From Mariannaea sp. PMI_226 (lineage: Eukaryota > Ascomycota > Sordariomycetes > Hypocreales > Nectriaceae): 64,000 nucleotides of DNA. The stretch lies in the NCBI GenBank assembly GCA_024336345.1, contig JANFOG010000017.1, positions 310,001 to 374,000 on the forward strand, given 5' to 3'. The notes under the pieces were generated by a model. That model was not told the origin of the DNA, searched no databases, and saw nothing but the letters and a program-made list of their open reading frames with translations. How positions within the stretch are numbered: position 1 is the first letter of the stretch; each line of letters starts with the position of its first letter. The position numbers and the translations under genes are program-made. Positions 43,467-54,713 of the stretch are shown here, piece by piece.

Positions 43467-45153
43467 TCACACTTTGAACTTGGAAGGCCAGCTCATGTAA
43501 GCACGGCTCTTTGCTCCTTGGGGCGGCTGAATGACTCTAACGTAGCTAACTGGACCATCATACCTGTGAGTTCCATAGAGGAAGTAGTATACCAACCAGA
43601 AAAGTGTAACAGCGCCGTAAATCAGAACATTCCAATTCATTTCTGACAGCGTCGGGTTAGGGTTGCCGGGCATGAATCGAAAACCACGGCGAGGAAAGCT
43701 TCGGAGGCGGTACTTATGGCGAGACCTCACTGACTCAGACTGAATTCGGAGCATAAGAGGGGCCTCTTCATCTATCGCCGCCAGATCAGATCATACAGCC
43801 AATGGAGACGATGATCTAGAGAGAAGCGATCTGATTGCTAAAGAAGTGATTGAGTTTAGTGTGACAGTGGAGTTGATGTTAACGAGGGAAGAAGGCTAGA
43901 GATGAGAAAAGTCCTTAGAATGGCATGAATAAGCACATTCCATCCTGCTGGTATATTGGAGAATCAAGGGCTGAAGGGAATTGCATGGCATTGTGTGAAT
44001 GCAAAGAATTGGCGCGATGATGGTGTAGCCACTATGGTCGAATTAGAGAAGGCCTGCATAAAGGGATAGCCAATTGGTGATATGATGACCTCCTCAGGTT
44101 GCCTATGTAGAAGCAAAATTTGATAACTATGATCTACCCGATAGCGCCATTAAATAAGGCCGGCATGATGATGGAATGCGGCAGACCATGGCTAGCGTCG
44201 CGCAGCTTTTCAGGCATGTGGAGAGCCGCATCTGCCCCCAGTAGTGGCAATATGCCCACAAGGGTTGAGCCTCCCAGGCTGCCCCAGCCCCTACCACCGC
44301 CAAACTCGGTGAAGATAGCCTTGGAAGACGTGAATGGCTAGGACTAGAGCCGCAAATCCTTGGCAGCTTTCTGGCCAGCACAGTGTTGAAGAGCACCGAG
44401 AACGCAGCAACGGCCATAGTGAGCAGTGCGACGTGCTAAAGCTTGGGGATATAGCTAGGACAGTTTAGGATGACGAGGCCTTGGATGATCTGCGTGCCGG
44501 TAATGAAAGAGCCGATTAGGCACAGGATGTCTGCTAGCCAAGCACACACACCGATCCCATAAGGTAGCTGGTGAACTTCTGCTATTGTGGGGGCACGAAT
44601 TTTGGATTCCCAATGATATTGCCCCCCAGTTTTCGGAGCCCTGTAGAATATTGACATTAGCGATTTTGGCGATGCATGTCAAGAGAGAGTGATTTTTCAG
44701 ATCGGGCACTACTCACATTAAAGCGATCTCGGCATCCATATATTCATCAAAGGAAAATCCGCCCAACAGATCTAGAACATCCAGATCAAACCAGCGATAC
44801 TACCATTACCAAGTCGGTGGTAGAGGTAATTGAAGCAATATGGTTAGTTAACCAAAACCATAATACCTAGATAACTTCACCAGCATTAATTTACCTCAGA
44901 GAGAACTCCCATAATGCCATCAGAATCATGGAAAAGCCAAAAGTGATAGAAAGCGAAAGTTCCGCTATATAATATCATGTTAACATAACTCAACTGGATG
45001 AATGTTAACAGCTGCTGGCATAAACCTTCATTTCCTGGATCTTGCCCATACGGTATATATCCGCACGGTCGGCCGCACTTCTTCAGCGATGCCATCAATG
45101 AGGCCGATGGCGGCACCGTGGACCGCGGGTGATTCCTTATCGCCAAATGGCAT
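43467..45153 (-). pseudogene. Amino-acid/GABA-type permease relic (APC superfamily)
   Basis: From an ATG at 45153 the minus strand starts MPFGDKESPAVHG and reaches MGKIQEMK after a frame change, the usual cytosolic start of fungal amino-acid and choline permeases. Scattered frames follow: FYRAPKTGGQYHWESKI (the TGGQYHW loop), LADILCLIGSFITGTQIIQG, and at the C-terminus FMPGNPNPTLSEMNWNVLIY then LFWLVYYFLYGTHRYDGPVSYV. The order matches the family but each piece sits in a different frame. It would have been a plasma-membrane transporter. Confidence 0.65.
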
Positions 45154-46087
45154 TTTAGCCGTATTTCCTGACCCTTTTCGCAACACTAGGTTTACCAGAA
45201 AAGAAAGAGAGAAAGAAATGGGAGAGAAATGTGCGAAAAGGAAACAGTAGCTGGCTTTAGGTGAGAAACACAGGAGCGGAGATACGCGGAGTAGACATGC
45301 ACGACGAGAGAGGCACGACGAGGGAGCAAACCCAAGTACTTAGGAAACCTCATCTTGTGTGCAAATATCGCAACCTCGTCTGTAATTTAATTGCATTCTG
45401 ATGTATCAGTCCCTCTACGTGGCTTGGTGTAACTACAAGTTGGTGCTGTTCTAAACTCTATCTTGTCCTATGCCGAAGGCTGCAGGGGGGTGAAACAGAT
45501 CGCCGGCAATATGCTAGTTCTGGTAAAGGGCAAATGTAGAGCGAGCCTTTTCACATGAGTCTTTGGTGTAAAGAGTTTTTGCTTACAATATGATTACCTG
45601 AATGCAACAGGCTCGTTCTGGTAGCCGGCAAATGCCGAGAATGAGCCGCTCGGCCCGGGTCCAGGGTGTAGAGATTTTTTTTTGCTTTTGCGATCCTAAA
45701 TGCAACAGAGTGCATAACTGGGCTGCCCTAGTCAAGTTTCGCCAGCATGCTGTACTAACTTTCATATGTACTTGATACAGCCTTCTTATCAGTAGCCCCT
45801 TACCAGATGCCACTTTCCTAGCCTTGTGCCCCCCCAGCCTCTTGTGCAGTACAATACTGGAGGAGATATATCCGATAGCATAGCCTAGAATCGTAAACAC
45901 ACGCCTGCCCGTGGTCTCAGAGCTCTCACCGCATCCAGCTGATATCTTAGATGAGCTACGCCGCAAGCATGCAAGAAGGAGGCTACTGGTCATTTGTTGC
46001 CCCCTTGATAATATATGTTCTACGTTTTTTCTCATACTGTCAAACTCCTCATCTCTCTCGAGTTGAACTTGCAGGTCTCTCATATCC
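45154..46087. other. Upstream region of the Pth11-like gene
   Basis: The minus strand is open for 187 codons from 46143 down to 45583, but that frame shows no family resemblance and overlaps the start of the gene at 46088, so I do not call it. The rest is unremarkable. Confidence 0.35.
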
Positions 46088-47459
46088 ATGGATCCAGAAA
46101 CGTCTATTGACGATTTGCCTCGGTTCTCGCCGGTTGCGTTCAACGATCATGCCGGGCAGTTGTGGATTGTAACTATATTGTCGCTAATCTACAGCGCCCT
46201 TGTAGTCACAGCAAGGGCGTACATCAAGTATAAGATGTTTGGGTTTGATGATATTTTGATTGCTTTAGCACTGGTAAGGAAACTGATCTGACTTGGATGG
46301 CATTAGATATCAAAACTGATAAAGTGATAACTACTTAGGTCTTCCATTTAGCTCAATCGATTGCTCTGTTTGCTGGCTTGAATAGTGGCCTTGGAAAGTT
46401 CAACTCTATTACGCCAATGGAACAATGGGCGACATCTTCAAAAGTGAGCCTGCCTGTATCTACTACTTTCACCAGCTAACAGGTCCACTGCCAGTCCACT
46501 CTCGCAGCCGTCATTCTCGGTCTTCTAGCCCTTAGCCTCGCTAAATGCTCCCTCCTCGCCCTCATCCTACGCATTATAGGCTCCAGGAGTGGAAAGATGA
46601 AACTGTTCTGCATCGGACTGATGGAGTTCAGCAGTGCATGGGGTATTGGCTCTTGCCTTGCATTGTTCGTCAATTGCCGTGCTAATACATTATTATCTAT
46701 GATTACTGTCAAGAAATGCCCCAACCAGGTATGGAGGAAATCCTTTATAGCTCTTGGAATCTCTCAGATATCTAATTAGACAATTGATTGTAGGATAAAC
46801 GCTGGGCTGTTATTACGGCAATTGATATCTTTATTGAGATCCTTACCTGGCTCCTCGTTGTGCGACTGTCCTGGACCGTCAATATGTCATTCACCCACAA
46901 GTGTCAGGTTGTCATGGCCTTCTCATTCCGCATACCGCTCATAGCCCTCTCAGCCTGTCATCTAGCCTATTTCGGCAAATACCCAACGTCCGCTGAACCT
47001 CAATTTGCCGTCACAAACAGTCTGCTCTTTCAACAGGCCATGATTGCTTGGTCCCTCATTTCTGCCACAGTGCCAAACCTAAGGAACTTCTTAAAGTCAT
47101 TCTCTATAGGCATGGGTTTTCCACTCCCTGTTGATCTCAGTACGTATGGATCAAACAACGTATACGCCCTTCGGTCACTTGAGAACAAACATTCAAAAGC
47201 TACCTCATCTGCTGCAGTTGCAGGTACAGTAGCATCAACCTCCGTTTCGATCCATGGTCACTCTGACAGCGATCCTTTTGCCCAGCCGGGCAACTGGAGG
47301 CCAGACCAGGACTTGAATCAAACCAGGGTGTCACATTACTTCCGCAGCAATAACCGAAAGATTGCGTTAGAAATCGAGGAAGGCTCTAGGACTGGTAGTC
47401 AAGAGATGATCATCAATAAGGAGGTGGCGTGGAGCATCACCTATGGTGATCATCATTAG
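46088..47459 (+). CDS. Pth11-like integral membrane protein with fungal rhodopsin domain
   Basis: Four exons (46088-46273, 46339-46443, 46495-46728, 46794-47459), all phase 0, make 1191 nt and 396 residues. Introns are GT-AG with CTAC/CTAAC-like branch sites. The first 280 residues hold seven hydrophobic segments, beginning LWIVTILSLIYSALVVTARA then the K-MFGFDDILIALAL segment that marks this family (D-D in the second helix). Later segments include LLALSLAKCSLLALILRIIG and AIDIFIEILTWLLVVRLSW. The C-terminal 110 residues are Ser-rich and cytosolic. Such proteins are candidate surface receptors; the founding member, Magnaporthe Pth11, responds to host surface cues. No CFEM domain is present. 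The ligand is unknown. Confidence 0.88.
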
Positions 47460-47839
47460 ATTAATCACCAAGTACTAGTTCGGCATTGCCAAAGAAAGAA
47501 CACGCATCATAATACGGCGCGTTAGCAGATCGTTCGTTACACTTTGCCTTGGTGGTGTATTAGTGTGACGGCTTCTGTTGCCGTCTCATGCGTGCGGCGC
47601 GTGTCTATATAGCACAAGGATGTTTCAATTCCACTCTTCGTATGCTCGGCTGACCAAGCAGAGCCGCTCTCCCCTATTGTTACTGCACGTGTTGTGACGA
47701 TATTAATCGAGCTTACAGAGATAACTCAAAGGGTATCCATACCTAAGATTTTCTGGGGTAGGCGGGCCCGCTTTGCCGGGCTGCGCATGTTATGGTGGAT
47801 TAACCCACTGGCACACAGCGAGTGCCACCACTAACACAG
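47460..47839. other. Spacer downstream of the Pth11-like gene
   Basis: No gene or repeat recognised. Confidence 0.4.
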
Positions 47840-48510
47840 AAGAAATGTGCCCAGGAACATCAACGAAGGGGCCTTCAGGCAACATCAAATGCATCTAATC
47901 AAGGATGCAGCCAACATCGCCAACGGCTGCGCCTAGCATCACCAGTAATCACCAGTGCATGCAACTTACATCACTAGCAAAAGTGACAACTGAAAATACG
48001 CAAATGCACCTAGCATAGGTTACCAATGAAACATCAACCGATAATAACGGATGCAAGCAAACATCACACTAACAACTGCACTGAGCATCGCCAAGAAATG
48101 CACCAAGCAGTACCAACAACATAACAAGGGTAAATACTACCAGATGCGCCTAGTTAAAGGTGCCAACAGGCACCAGCAAATGCAACTATCATTGCTAATA
48201 AATGCACTAAGTCATATCCCGACGAAAGAGGGCTACAACCAAGGACAATGAATGCACCTAGCATCACCAACTAGGGCACCAATTGATAATAACGAACATT
48301 ACTACAGTAGTATAATGACAACGGGCGCCCTGAACAATACCTACAAATGTGCCAACGGATAATAACGAATTCACCTAGCATTGACAGATGAATGCACCTG
48401 TTATTGCTAATAGGCCTGCTAGGCAGCAGGAATAAATGTACCCCACCATCACTAACGAAAATACCTAGGATTATAGACAAATGCGCCACTTGGCAAGACA
48501 TTATACACCT
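47840..48510 (+). repeat. Degenerate A/C-rich interspersed tandem repeat
   Basis: Two words alternate irregularly. One is AATGCACCTAGCAT, exact at 48003-48016 and 48251-48264 with variants near 47925 and 48368. The other is GATAATAACG(G/A), near 48040, 48285 and 48357. The plus strand is strikingly rich in A and C and poor in G. No open frame follows the repeat. It looks like an old, decayed minisatellite. Confidence 0.55.
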
Positions 48511-49828
48511 AAAAGCAAATAGCGAACATGCTTACAATCGGACGAATGTGCCCGGACAGCAGCATATTTACGCCAGACAAATAGAGATACCAACGTATAA
48601 GAAGTAGCATATGGGCTCTACACTATAGTGGTCCAGTCAATCGGCCTGGTAAATATCTTGGTTAGTCGGTCGATTGGCCAATTATTATTCATGTAAAGAC
48701 CTGAGTTTTGTACATAATGCGTACATGAATCATGGCAAAGTTACTTGCCCATTTACGTGACTACTTGTGATGTTTCCGGATATGAATTTCGACTACCAGC
48801 GACCCTCGAGCCGAAAATCTCGCAAATCGCTGTAAGGGTCCTCTTCGTCGAGAGAGAGACAGATCGGGTGGCCGAGACGGTGTCTTGTATGCATCAGCAA
48901 GGTTCTCTCCCTGACCCCCGATGATGCGGCGATAGGTGACCTTATCCGTGATTTTTACACAGCAAGCCATCTACGTATTTCTGATCTGCGGGCCGACAAT
49001 AAAATTCAAGATGCACTTTCAGAATCATGCCACACGGGTTCATGGACTTGAATCTTGGCTAGCTTTATATCTCAGTTTACTATCACACTAGCAGGATCAT
49101 TCGAGGCATCATATGACGCCAGATAGAAACTGTGTTTTCGGTAGAGTACACGGCTTACGCTCTGTATCCTCGATGAAACCGGATCGCCGCTCCAACAGCC
49201 TCCAAATCAATTCATTGGCATATCTTCGAGTGTCATCACTACTTGATAAAATAGTGCAGGGTAAATCTTCTGAAAGTTCGTGTGCAAGATTTTGCCCTGC
49301 ACGAAACCGAGCTCAAACTATATCCAGCCTTCATGATGTATCACGACAACAGAGGTTTCAATAGGTCCAGGGTGTCGAGCTGCACCTTTAAGAAAGGAGA
49401 ACCAAATTCTGGAATAAGCTGTGCTCAGAAATATCCGGCAACTATTCGAGGTTGACAGCATGAGTTCGTCTTTTTATATCCTCAAATGAAATGGCAATTG
49501 TTTCGCTGATTTTCAATTACGTTATCAGGCGACTCAATGGTCCCATGTAACCATGTTGCCTAATGTGTGGGACTCCTCCTATCCCATCTCCACATGATGG
49601 TGTAATTCGGCATGATGAGAGCCCGGATGAGAGTATCCCGCCCAGAATAGATGGTGCATTAATAATTGAACACGAGGACTCTTATTTAGTATAAATAGAT
49701 TGGATTTCACGTCTTCAAATCCGGTCATAGCAGCACATACATCCTAGAAATATACAGATGATCTTTCTTAGCCAATTCTTCCACTACTTCTCACAACTCG
49801 AAACTTCAATTCTAACTAACAAGACGCT
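48511..49828. other. Spacer, unassigned
   Basis: Short frames occur near 48760-48970 and 49113-49364 but match nothing I know. The last 150 bp before 49829 include a plausible promoter for the former GST gene (TTTAGTATAAATAGATTGG near 49685). Confidence 0.4.
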
Positions 49829-50636
49829 ATGGGTTCTCAAGTTGAGGAATTACTCTCTATACCAACCATCGGTGTCCAAGTATGTGAACTATCAGCGTTA
49901 AATTTAAAATTGTAGGCACTCTTCTCACATGGTTGTAGTGGCTCATAGAGCACACATTGTTCTCACTGAACTGGGCATCCAGTTCCAGGAGGAAATCGTC
50001 GACTTGGAGGTTCCCCGCACACCTGAATATCTCAAGATTAACCCCCTTGGCCAGGTCCCAACCCTCATCTACAACGGAGAGATGATCCAACAGTCCGCCA
50101 TTATAGCCCAGTTCTTGGCCGAACTGGCATCCCTCGCATTTAATTCCTTTGACCTCTCCCCGAGGGGGTCCTTGTTCGTGCCAGAATCGCATTCTTTGTT
50201 GATTCATGGTTTAGCAAAGTTCAGCCTCACTATTTCAAAACTCTGCTTGGAAAAACTGAAAAGGAGACGGAAGACGGTGTAACCGAATATATCGCTGCCT
50301 TGGTGAATGAAGTAGAGCCGCTTCTTGCAAATACAGGGCCTTTCTTTGGAGGCAGTGAGAAGATCACCCCAGCCGAGGTCTGCACATTCACATGCCATTT
50401 AATTTCTTACAAAGTCCTCTCCGAATAAAGCTAACATGGAATCTAGGTCCTAACCGGTCCATTTGTTCTTCGACTTTTTGCTTTTTAAACCCGGCGTCAT
50501 CCCTACCAGTGTCGCTGAGAGGCTTGAGCAAGATGCTCTAAACTTCTCTCGATGGGCACGGGAAGTTGTAAAACACCCCAGCGTGATTTCAATATTCAAC
50601 GAAGAATCGATCGTAGAGGCCACAAAGAAGTGGTAG
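49829..50636 (+). pseudogene. Glutathione S-transferase gene relic
   Basis: After MGSQVEELLSIPTIGVQ and a probable intron the frame resumes AHRAHIVLTELGIQFQEEIV with the thioredoxin-like fold, including NPLGQVPTLIYNGEMIQQSA with its conserved cis-Pro. The catalytic-site segment before AHRAH (usually C-P-[WY]) is destroyed. The C-terminal helical domain is then spread over other frames: RARIAFFVDSWFSKVQPHYF, TEYIAALVNEVEPLLANTGP, LTGPFVLRLFAF and ERLEQDALNFSRWAREVVKH. At least three frame changes separate these pieces. It was a cytosolic enzyme of the fungal omega/URE2-like group, now inactive. Confidence 0.72.
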
Positions 50637-51042
50637 GCTAAGATCAGGGTACCAGAATAGGAATATTAACGGTTCATATGCTGTTTTTTTTAGTCAGGCG
50701 CGATGTGATCGATGGACAAGACGAGGTTCATATTGATAAGCCCCAGCGTTCCTTCAATCCATCTAAGCTAGGGGCTAGTCTGTACGTAGACAATTCGCAA
50801 TATCCTCACCATCCCTAGTGTATCTTTTGGAAATGAATCATCAGCTCTACAGTATCGATGCACTTATGAAGTTACAAAGCCATCCACGCAACTCGCCGGA
50901 ACTCATATGTCAAAATATCCCCTTCCGCCGAGACGCCTTCTTTCGGGAAACGAGGTAGTACTGGGAATGATGACAGCTTTGCCAGCTCAAACAAATGTGC
51001 GCGTATTGACAATGGAGGTAATATTCAAAACACCATAAACAT
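50637..51042. other. Spacer between GST and FunK1 relics
   Basis: A readable piece on the plus strand (DVIDGQDEVHIDKPQRSFNP) near 50705 may belong to the upstream part of the FunK1 relic. Nothing else is recognised. Confidence 0.3.
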
Positions 51043-52047
51043 GTGTACTTTTTGGATGCCATACTTGCAGTGCTGCGACCCGTTTGTTACCCATCCGCTA
51101 TCACCGAGAGCGGCATCCACGCAGAGGAGGAAGAGCACTACTCGAGAGAGGCCTCCCTTTTCAGAGCAGCTCCTTCTGTTTTAACATCCGTCACTCCCTA
51201 CGAAGAGGACGACTGGGGAGACGAAGATAAGTAAAATGGACATCGAAATCCGATGCCAGACTTGAGCAGCGCTGGCGCGAAGCGACCATCCAGCGAAACT
51301 GATGCCACTCTGCCGCCGACCAAGCAGACCTGTTCAGCATCTCCAACCAAGGCAAGTGTCGAAACGCTGCCAAACCAAGTGCACCGGCGAGTCATTCTTT
51401 GTAACTATGGGAAGCCAATCTACAGAGCAAGGTCTCGCAAAGGTCTGCTTGTGGCGCTAGAAGGCTGTATCGACGGACACGAGTCATTGCACAAAGCAGG
51501 TCTTCTTCACAGAGACATTTCTATCAACAATCTCATGATCAATGAAGATGACAACAATCCTTCTTGGCGTTCATTCCTGATAGACCTCGACTTAGCGATT
51601 AAGGAATCACGAACAGAAGCATCCCGCTCCGAAGGAAAAACAGGTACTAGAGCTTTTATGGCTATTGGGGCACTACTGGGTGGGCAACATTCTTTCATGC
51701 ACGATCTTGAATCATTCTTCTGGGTACTTTTCTGGATATGCATTCACTATAATGGACCAGCGGAGGAGAAAGTTGTTCTGCGGTTCGACAAATGGAATTA
51801 CGTGGATACTGAGGAACTAGCCGGGATAAAACTCGGTATTAGTGCGGATGAACATATTTTCCTCAAGACCACAGAAGAGCGTTTCACCGAATACTACAAA
51901 TCTTTTGTGCCCTGGACAAATAGGTTGCGAAAAGTTGTCTTTCCAAACGGGGGAAGGTGGACGACAGAGAACGAAGGGTTGTACCGCTCTGTGCAGAAGA
52001 TCTTGTCTGAAGCTCAAAAGGAAGTGGATGTGTCAACAGATGAATAG
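51043..52047 (+). pseudogene. FunK1-type protein kinase, C-terminal part
   Basis: From 51253 the frame shows KRPSSETDATLPPTKQTCSA, RRVILCNYGKPIYRARSRKG, then the catalytic loop HRDISINNLMINEDD, the metal motif as LIDLDLAIK in place of DFG, the TGTRAFMAIGALLG segment and HDLESFFWVLFWICIHY. It ends VDVSTDE. These are FunK1 signatures, a kinase family expanded in fungi with unknown substrates. The 51043-51234 part is in the same frame but separated by TAA (51232-51234). The N-lobe with the ATP-binding Lys is missing. A roughly 39-nt intron (GTAAAA...GAGCAG) could remove the stop, but the missing N-terminus remains. Confidence 0.68.
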
Positions 52048-53366
52048 CGAGTCGCGTTCGTCCTGGTCAATGCCCACGATGCTTTACTAAAAGGCTACTG
52101 ATGCCTCTCAAACTTTCATCCAGATTATGCGAGCGCTATGATGCTCCACTGGGCGGGCAGGCAACTAATTGAGAGCTCAAAGCGGGTTCCCGAAGGAACT
52201 CTGGAGTGCTGAATAGGGAAAATGCAAGAGTCCTTCAAATTTGGACCACCGTGCCTGGCGAAACGTTTGAGCTGAAGGAGGACGGGTCTTTCGTCGTGAG
52301 ACAATGGCGTATCGTGTACGTGGGCGGCGATGTCGACTCCCAGGACGTGGCTGAAGGGGGGCTCTGCGGTGTTCCGACAATCAAGCTCTCGCAACGCGGT
52401 TTTCGTCAGCTGGGATGATCGAGCTTGGGCTTTTTTGTAACGTGTTGAGTATCTTCATCCAAGGGCTCGCTTGACCGTCGACGCTTCTTTGGGCTATTAC
52501 ACTTTGTCGAGGCGAACCGAGGATCATGTCGCACGACCATTCTCAAAAGTCTTGAGACGGTCAACGGGTAGGCCCAGGATCCAGTTAGTTATCTCTGTTA
52601 TGCCCAAGGGAAACGATGCGTAAGCGATCAGAGTGATACATTCATTCCTGGAGGGTCAGTGTATTATGGCGTGCCTAAGGGCGTGTCTCGCCGAAATCAA
52701 CGCAGGCCGTTTTAAAAGAGAAATCAACAAGCGATCTGTTGTCGACCCCCGCTCGTAAGCAAATCAATGGCCACCATTGTGCGCCCAACGCACCTACCGA
52801 ATTCCACTCGTGTCACTGGACAAGGACAACATGAGCGATAGACACAGCGCTATCTTCAGTGTGTTTAAATAGACTTTGATGGTAGAGGCAGGGGGTTTGT
52901 ACTTTATATTTCACCAGTCATAGGAAACCTGGCAGGACACGGAGGTAGAGCATAAGAGGATGTAGGCCTATAGAGATTTAGTAAGGCATATTATGATGAA
53001 GTGTCAATGGACCCGATATCCATATCATGCGGTATGGAATTTGTTGGTCGGCTTGGCGAACCAGATACAAAAACATTCCCCGTCTTCGCCTTTGCACTAT
53101 ACTACACATCTCCTTTTCACTATATCCAGTTCACATTAAAGCTTGATTCAACTCACCCCTCCATTCGTCGCCACCTCGGCGCCAAGTCTTCGCCCACTAA
53201 AGCCCATTAGGGCATTACTCACAGTTAGTAGGTGAGTGCTTCTCTTCTGTGTCAGCCATACGACGCGATTTGACCTGTTCCGCTACAAATGGGTTGTAAG
53301 AGCAGCAAGTTCGGCAGGGCTCATGTGGCTGATATACCAGATAATGATAACGTAGCAGTTCATTAA
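52048..53366. other. Spacer, unassigned
   Basis: Contains overlapping frames on both strands near 52130-52420 with no family resemblance. The part next to 53367 should be the 3' UTR of the bZIP gene. Confidence 0.4.
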
Positions 53367-54713
53367 TCAATCGCCATACCCAGTAGAAAGTTCTAGATGC
53401 CTCTTTCCTGTTACGTCATGCTCCACACGGTGCTTAGGGAAATTCTCCAGGGTATTGGCGGTGAACTGAAGGTGCTCGCCAAGGCTTGAGATCATGTGCT
53501 TCAGTTCGCCCTTGAGCTCCTCAGGGGAACTGATAGCAAGCATAATGTCAACGGACGGTGGCGGTGGCAGGGACGGGAGAACAACAGGCTCAGAGTTTCC
53601 AGCATGATCAATATCCAGCTCTCTAGCTGGGTAGGAGAGTCCATCCATCGATGGTATCCAACGCATTAGCTCAGACGATGCCGGGATGTATCCATTTTGT
53701 GTTGTATCAAACATTTCTGTCGATGAACTAGTGTCTAGCTGAGACATATCTGGCCATATAGGCGGAACAATCTCCAGCTCTGGAGTTCGGAGGCCATATG
53801 AATTGGTGACACCTATGAGGCTACTATCGCTGGCAATGCTTCCATTCGAGCCCGATTGATGTTCAACCGTAAGCATCGTCTCAGGCTGGAAGAGCGTTGG
53901 AGGAGGCGGAAGTGAATCAACGGACTTCCTCGCCTCATGTGCCATATACTTATGTATAAGGGTGCAGCTGCAATCAGTATGTCGTAACAACTGAGTTTTC
54001 AAGTAGTAGATCTCAGCTGTGAGCTCATCGAATTCTTTTTTCAGCTCCCCGTTGCATTGCTCCATCTCCTGTTCACAAGTGGCAAGTGCTGATTCTTCAT
54101 CTTGTTTTCGCTTACGGCACTTAATGGCGGCCAATTTATTACGGTCAAGAATGAGTTGTCGACGGGAATCCCTGGGGCGGACTTTAGTGCTAGTGTCATC
54201 TCTTTTCATCCTCTTGTTAGCTCCTTTTTGCTCCCCTTCACGCTTCTTGCCCTGAGTCCGGCCGCGAATCCGGCCGTTTGGCACATCCTTAGATGCCTTA
54301 GCCGTATCGTATTCCGATTTGTGCAACACAACTGAGGGATATACGAAGGTTTGGAGTTGGTAAGGTTCGTTATATTGGTTGTAGTGGGTTGGCAAAGAGG
54401 CTTCTGGAGGCTGTGAAACTTCAGGAAACTTTGAGATGGTGGTTGTTCTTGTGGAGTATGGAGAAAAGGGATATCCCATCTGAGTTGTGATCGATGAGGT
54501 GCTTACTACCTCTCCAGAAGTAGATAAGACAGGACTCTGATTCATTCCGCAACCAAGGATGCTCTTGGTTTGAAATCCTGGAGAATTTATGTTTGTGCCA
54601 TACGGTGGAGAGATGGCGAGGTACCCAGACGATGACGTCGATGTGGTAGCATCAAAGCCTGTCGACAATGGAATTTCTCCCGGGAGGGAACAACTTCGGA
54701 CAAAGGTTGCCAT
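53367..54713 (-). CDS. Atf/CREB-like bZIP transcription factor
   Basis: One uninterrupted frame of 448 residues begins at the ATG at 54713. The N-terminal half is Ser/Thr/Pro-rich. A Lys/Arg stretch (RIRGRTQGKKREGEQKG) precedes the basic region RRQLILDRNKLAAIKCRKRK, followed by heptads through CEQEMEQCNGELKKEFDELT and LKTQLLRHTDCSCTLIHKYM. The R-N-K-L-A-A-x-K-C-R pattern and the C-x-C-T-x-I after the zipper match fungal Atf1/AtfA stress regulators, although the residue before AA is unusual and the known osmotic-stress domain is not recognisable. The tail is Pro/Ser-rich with PPPPSVDIMLAISS. It is a nuclear regulator, likely intact. A TATATA motif lies about 35 bp upstream of the start. Confidence 0.87.
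   Translation of the reverse strand: MATFVRSCSLPGEIPLSTGFDATTSTSSSGYLAISPPYGTNINSPGFQTKSILGCGMNQSPVLSTSGEVVSTSSITTQMGYPFSPYSTRTTTISKFPEVSQPPEASLPTHYNQYNEPYQLQTFVYPSVVLHKSEYDTAKASKDVPNGRIRGRTQGKKREGEQKGANKRMKRDDTSTKVRPRDSRRQLILDRNKLAAIKCRKRKQDEESALATCEQEMEQCNGELKKEFDELTAEIYYLKTQLLRHTDCSCTLIHKYMAHEARKSVDSLPPPPTLFQPETMLTVEHQSGSNGSIASDSSLIGVTNSYGLRTPELEIVPPIWPDMSQLDTSSSTEMFDTTQNGYIPASSELMRWIPSMDGLSYPARELDIDHAGNSEPVVLPSLPPPPSVDIMLAISSPEELKGELKHMISSLGEHLQFTANTLENFPKHRVEHDVTGKRHLELSTGYGD

Noticed and set aside
45583..46143. 187-codon minus-strand frame overlapping the Pth11-like gene start
   Set aside because: No motif is recognised and it overlaps a well-supported gene on the other strand.
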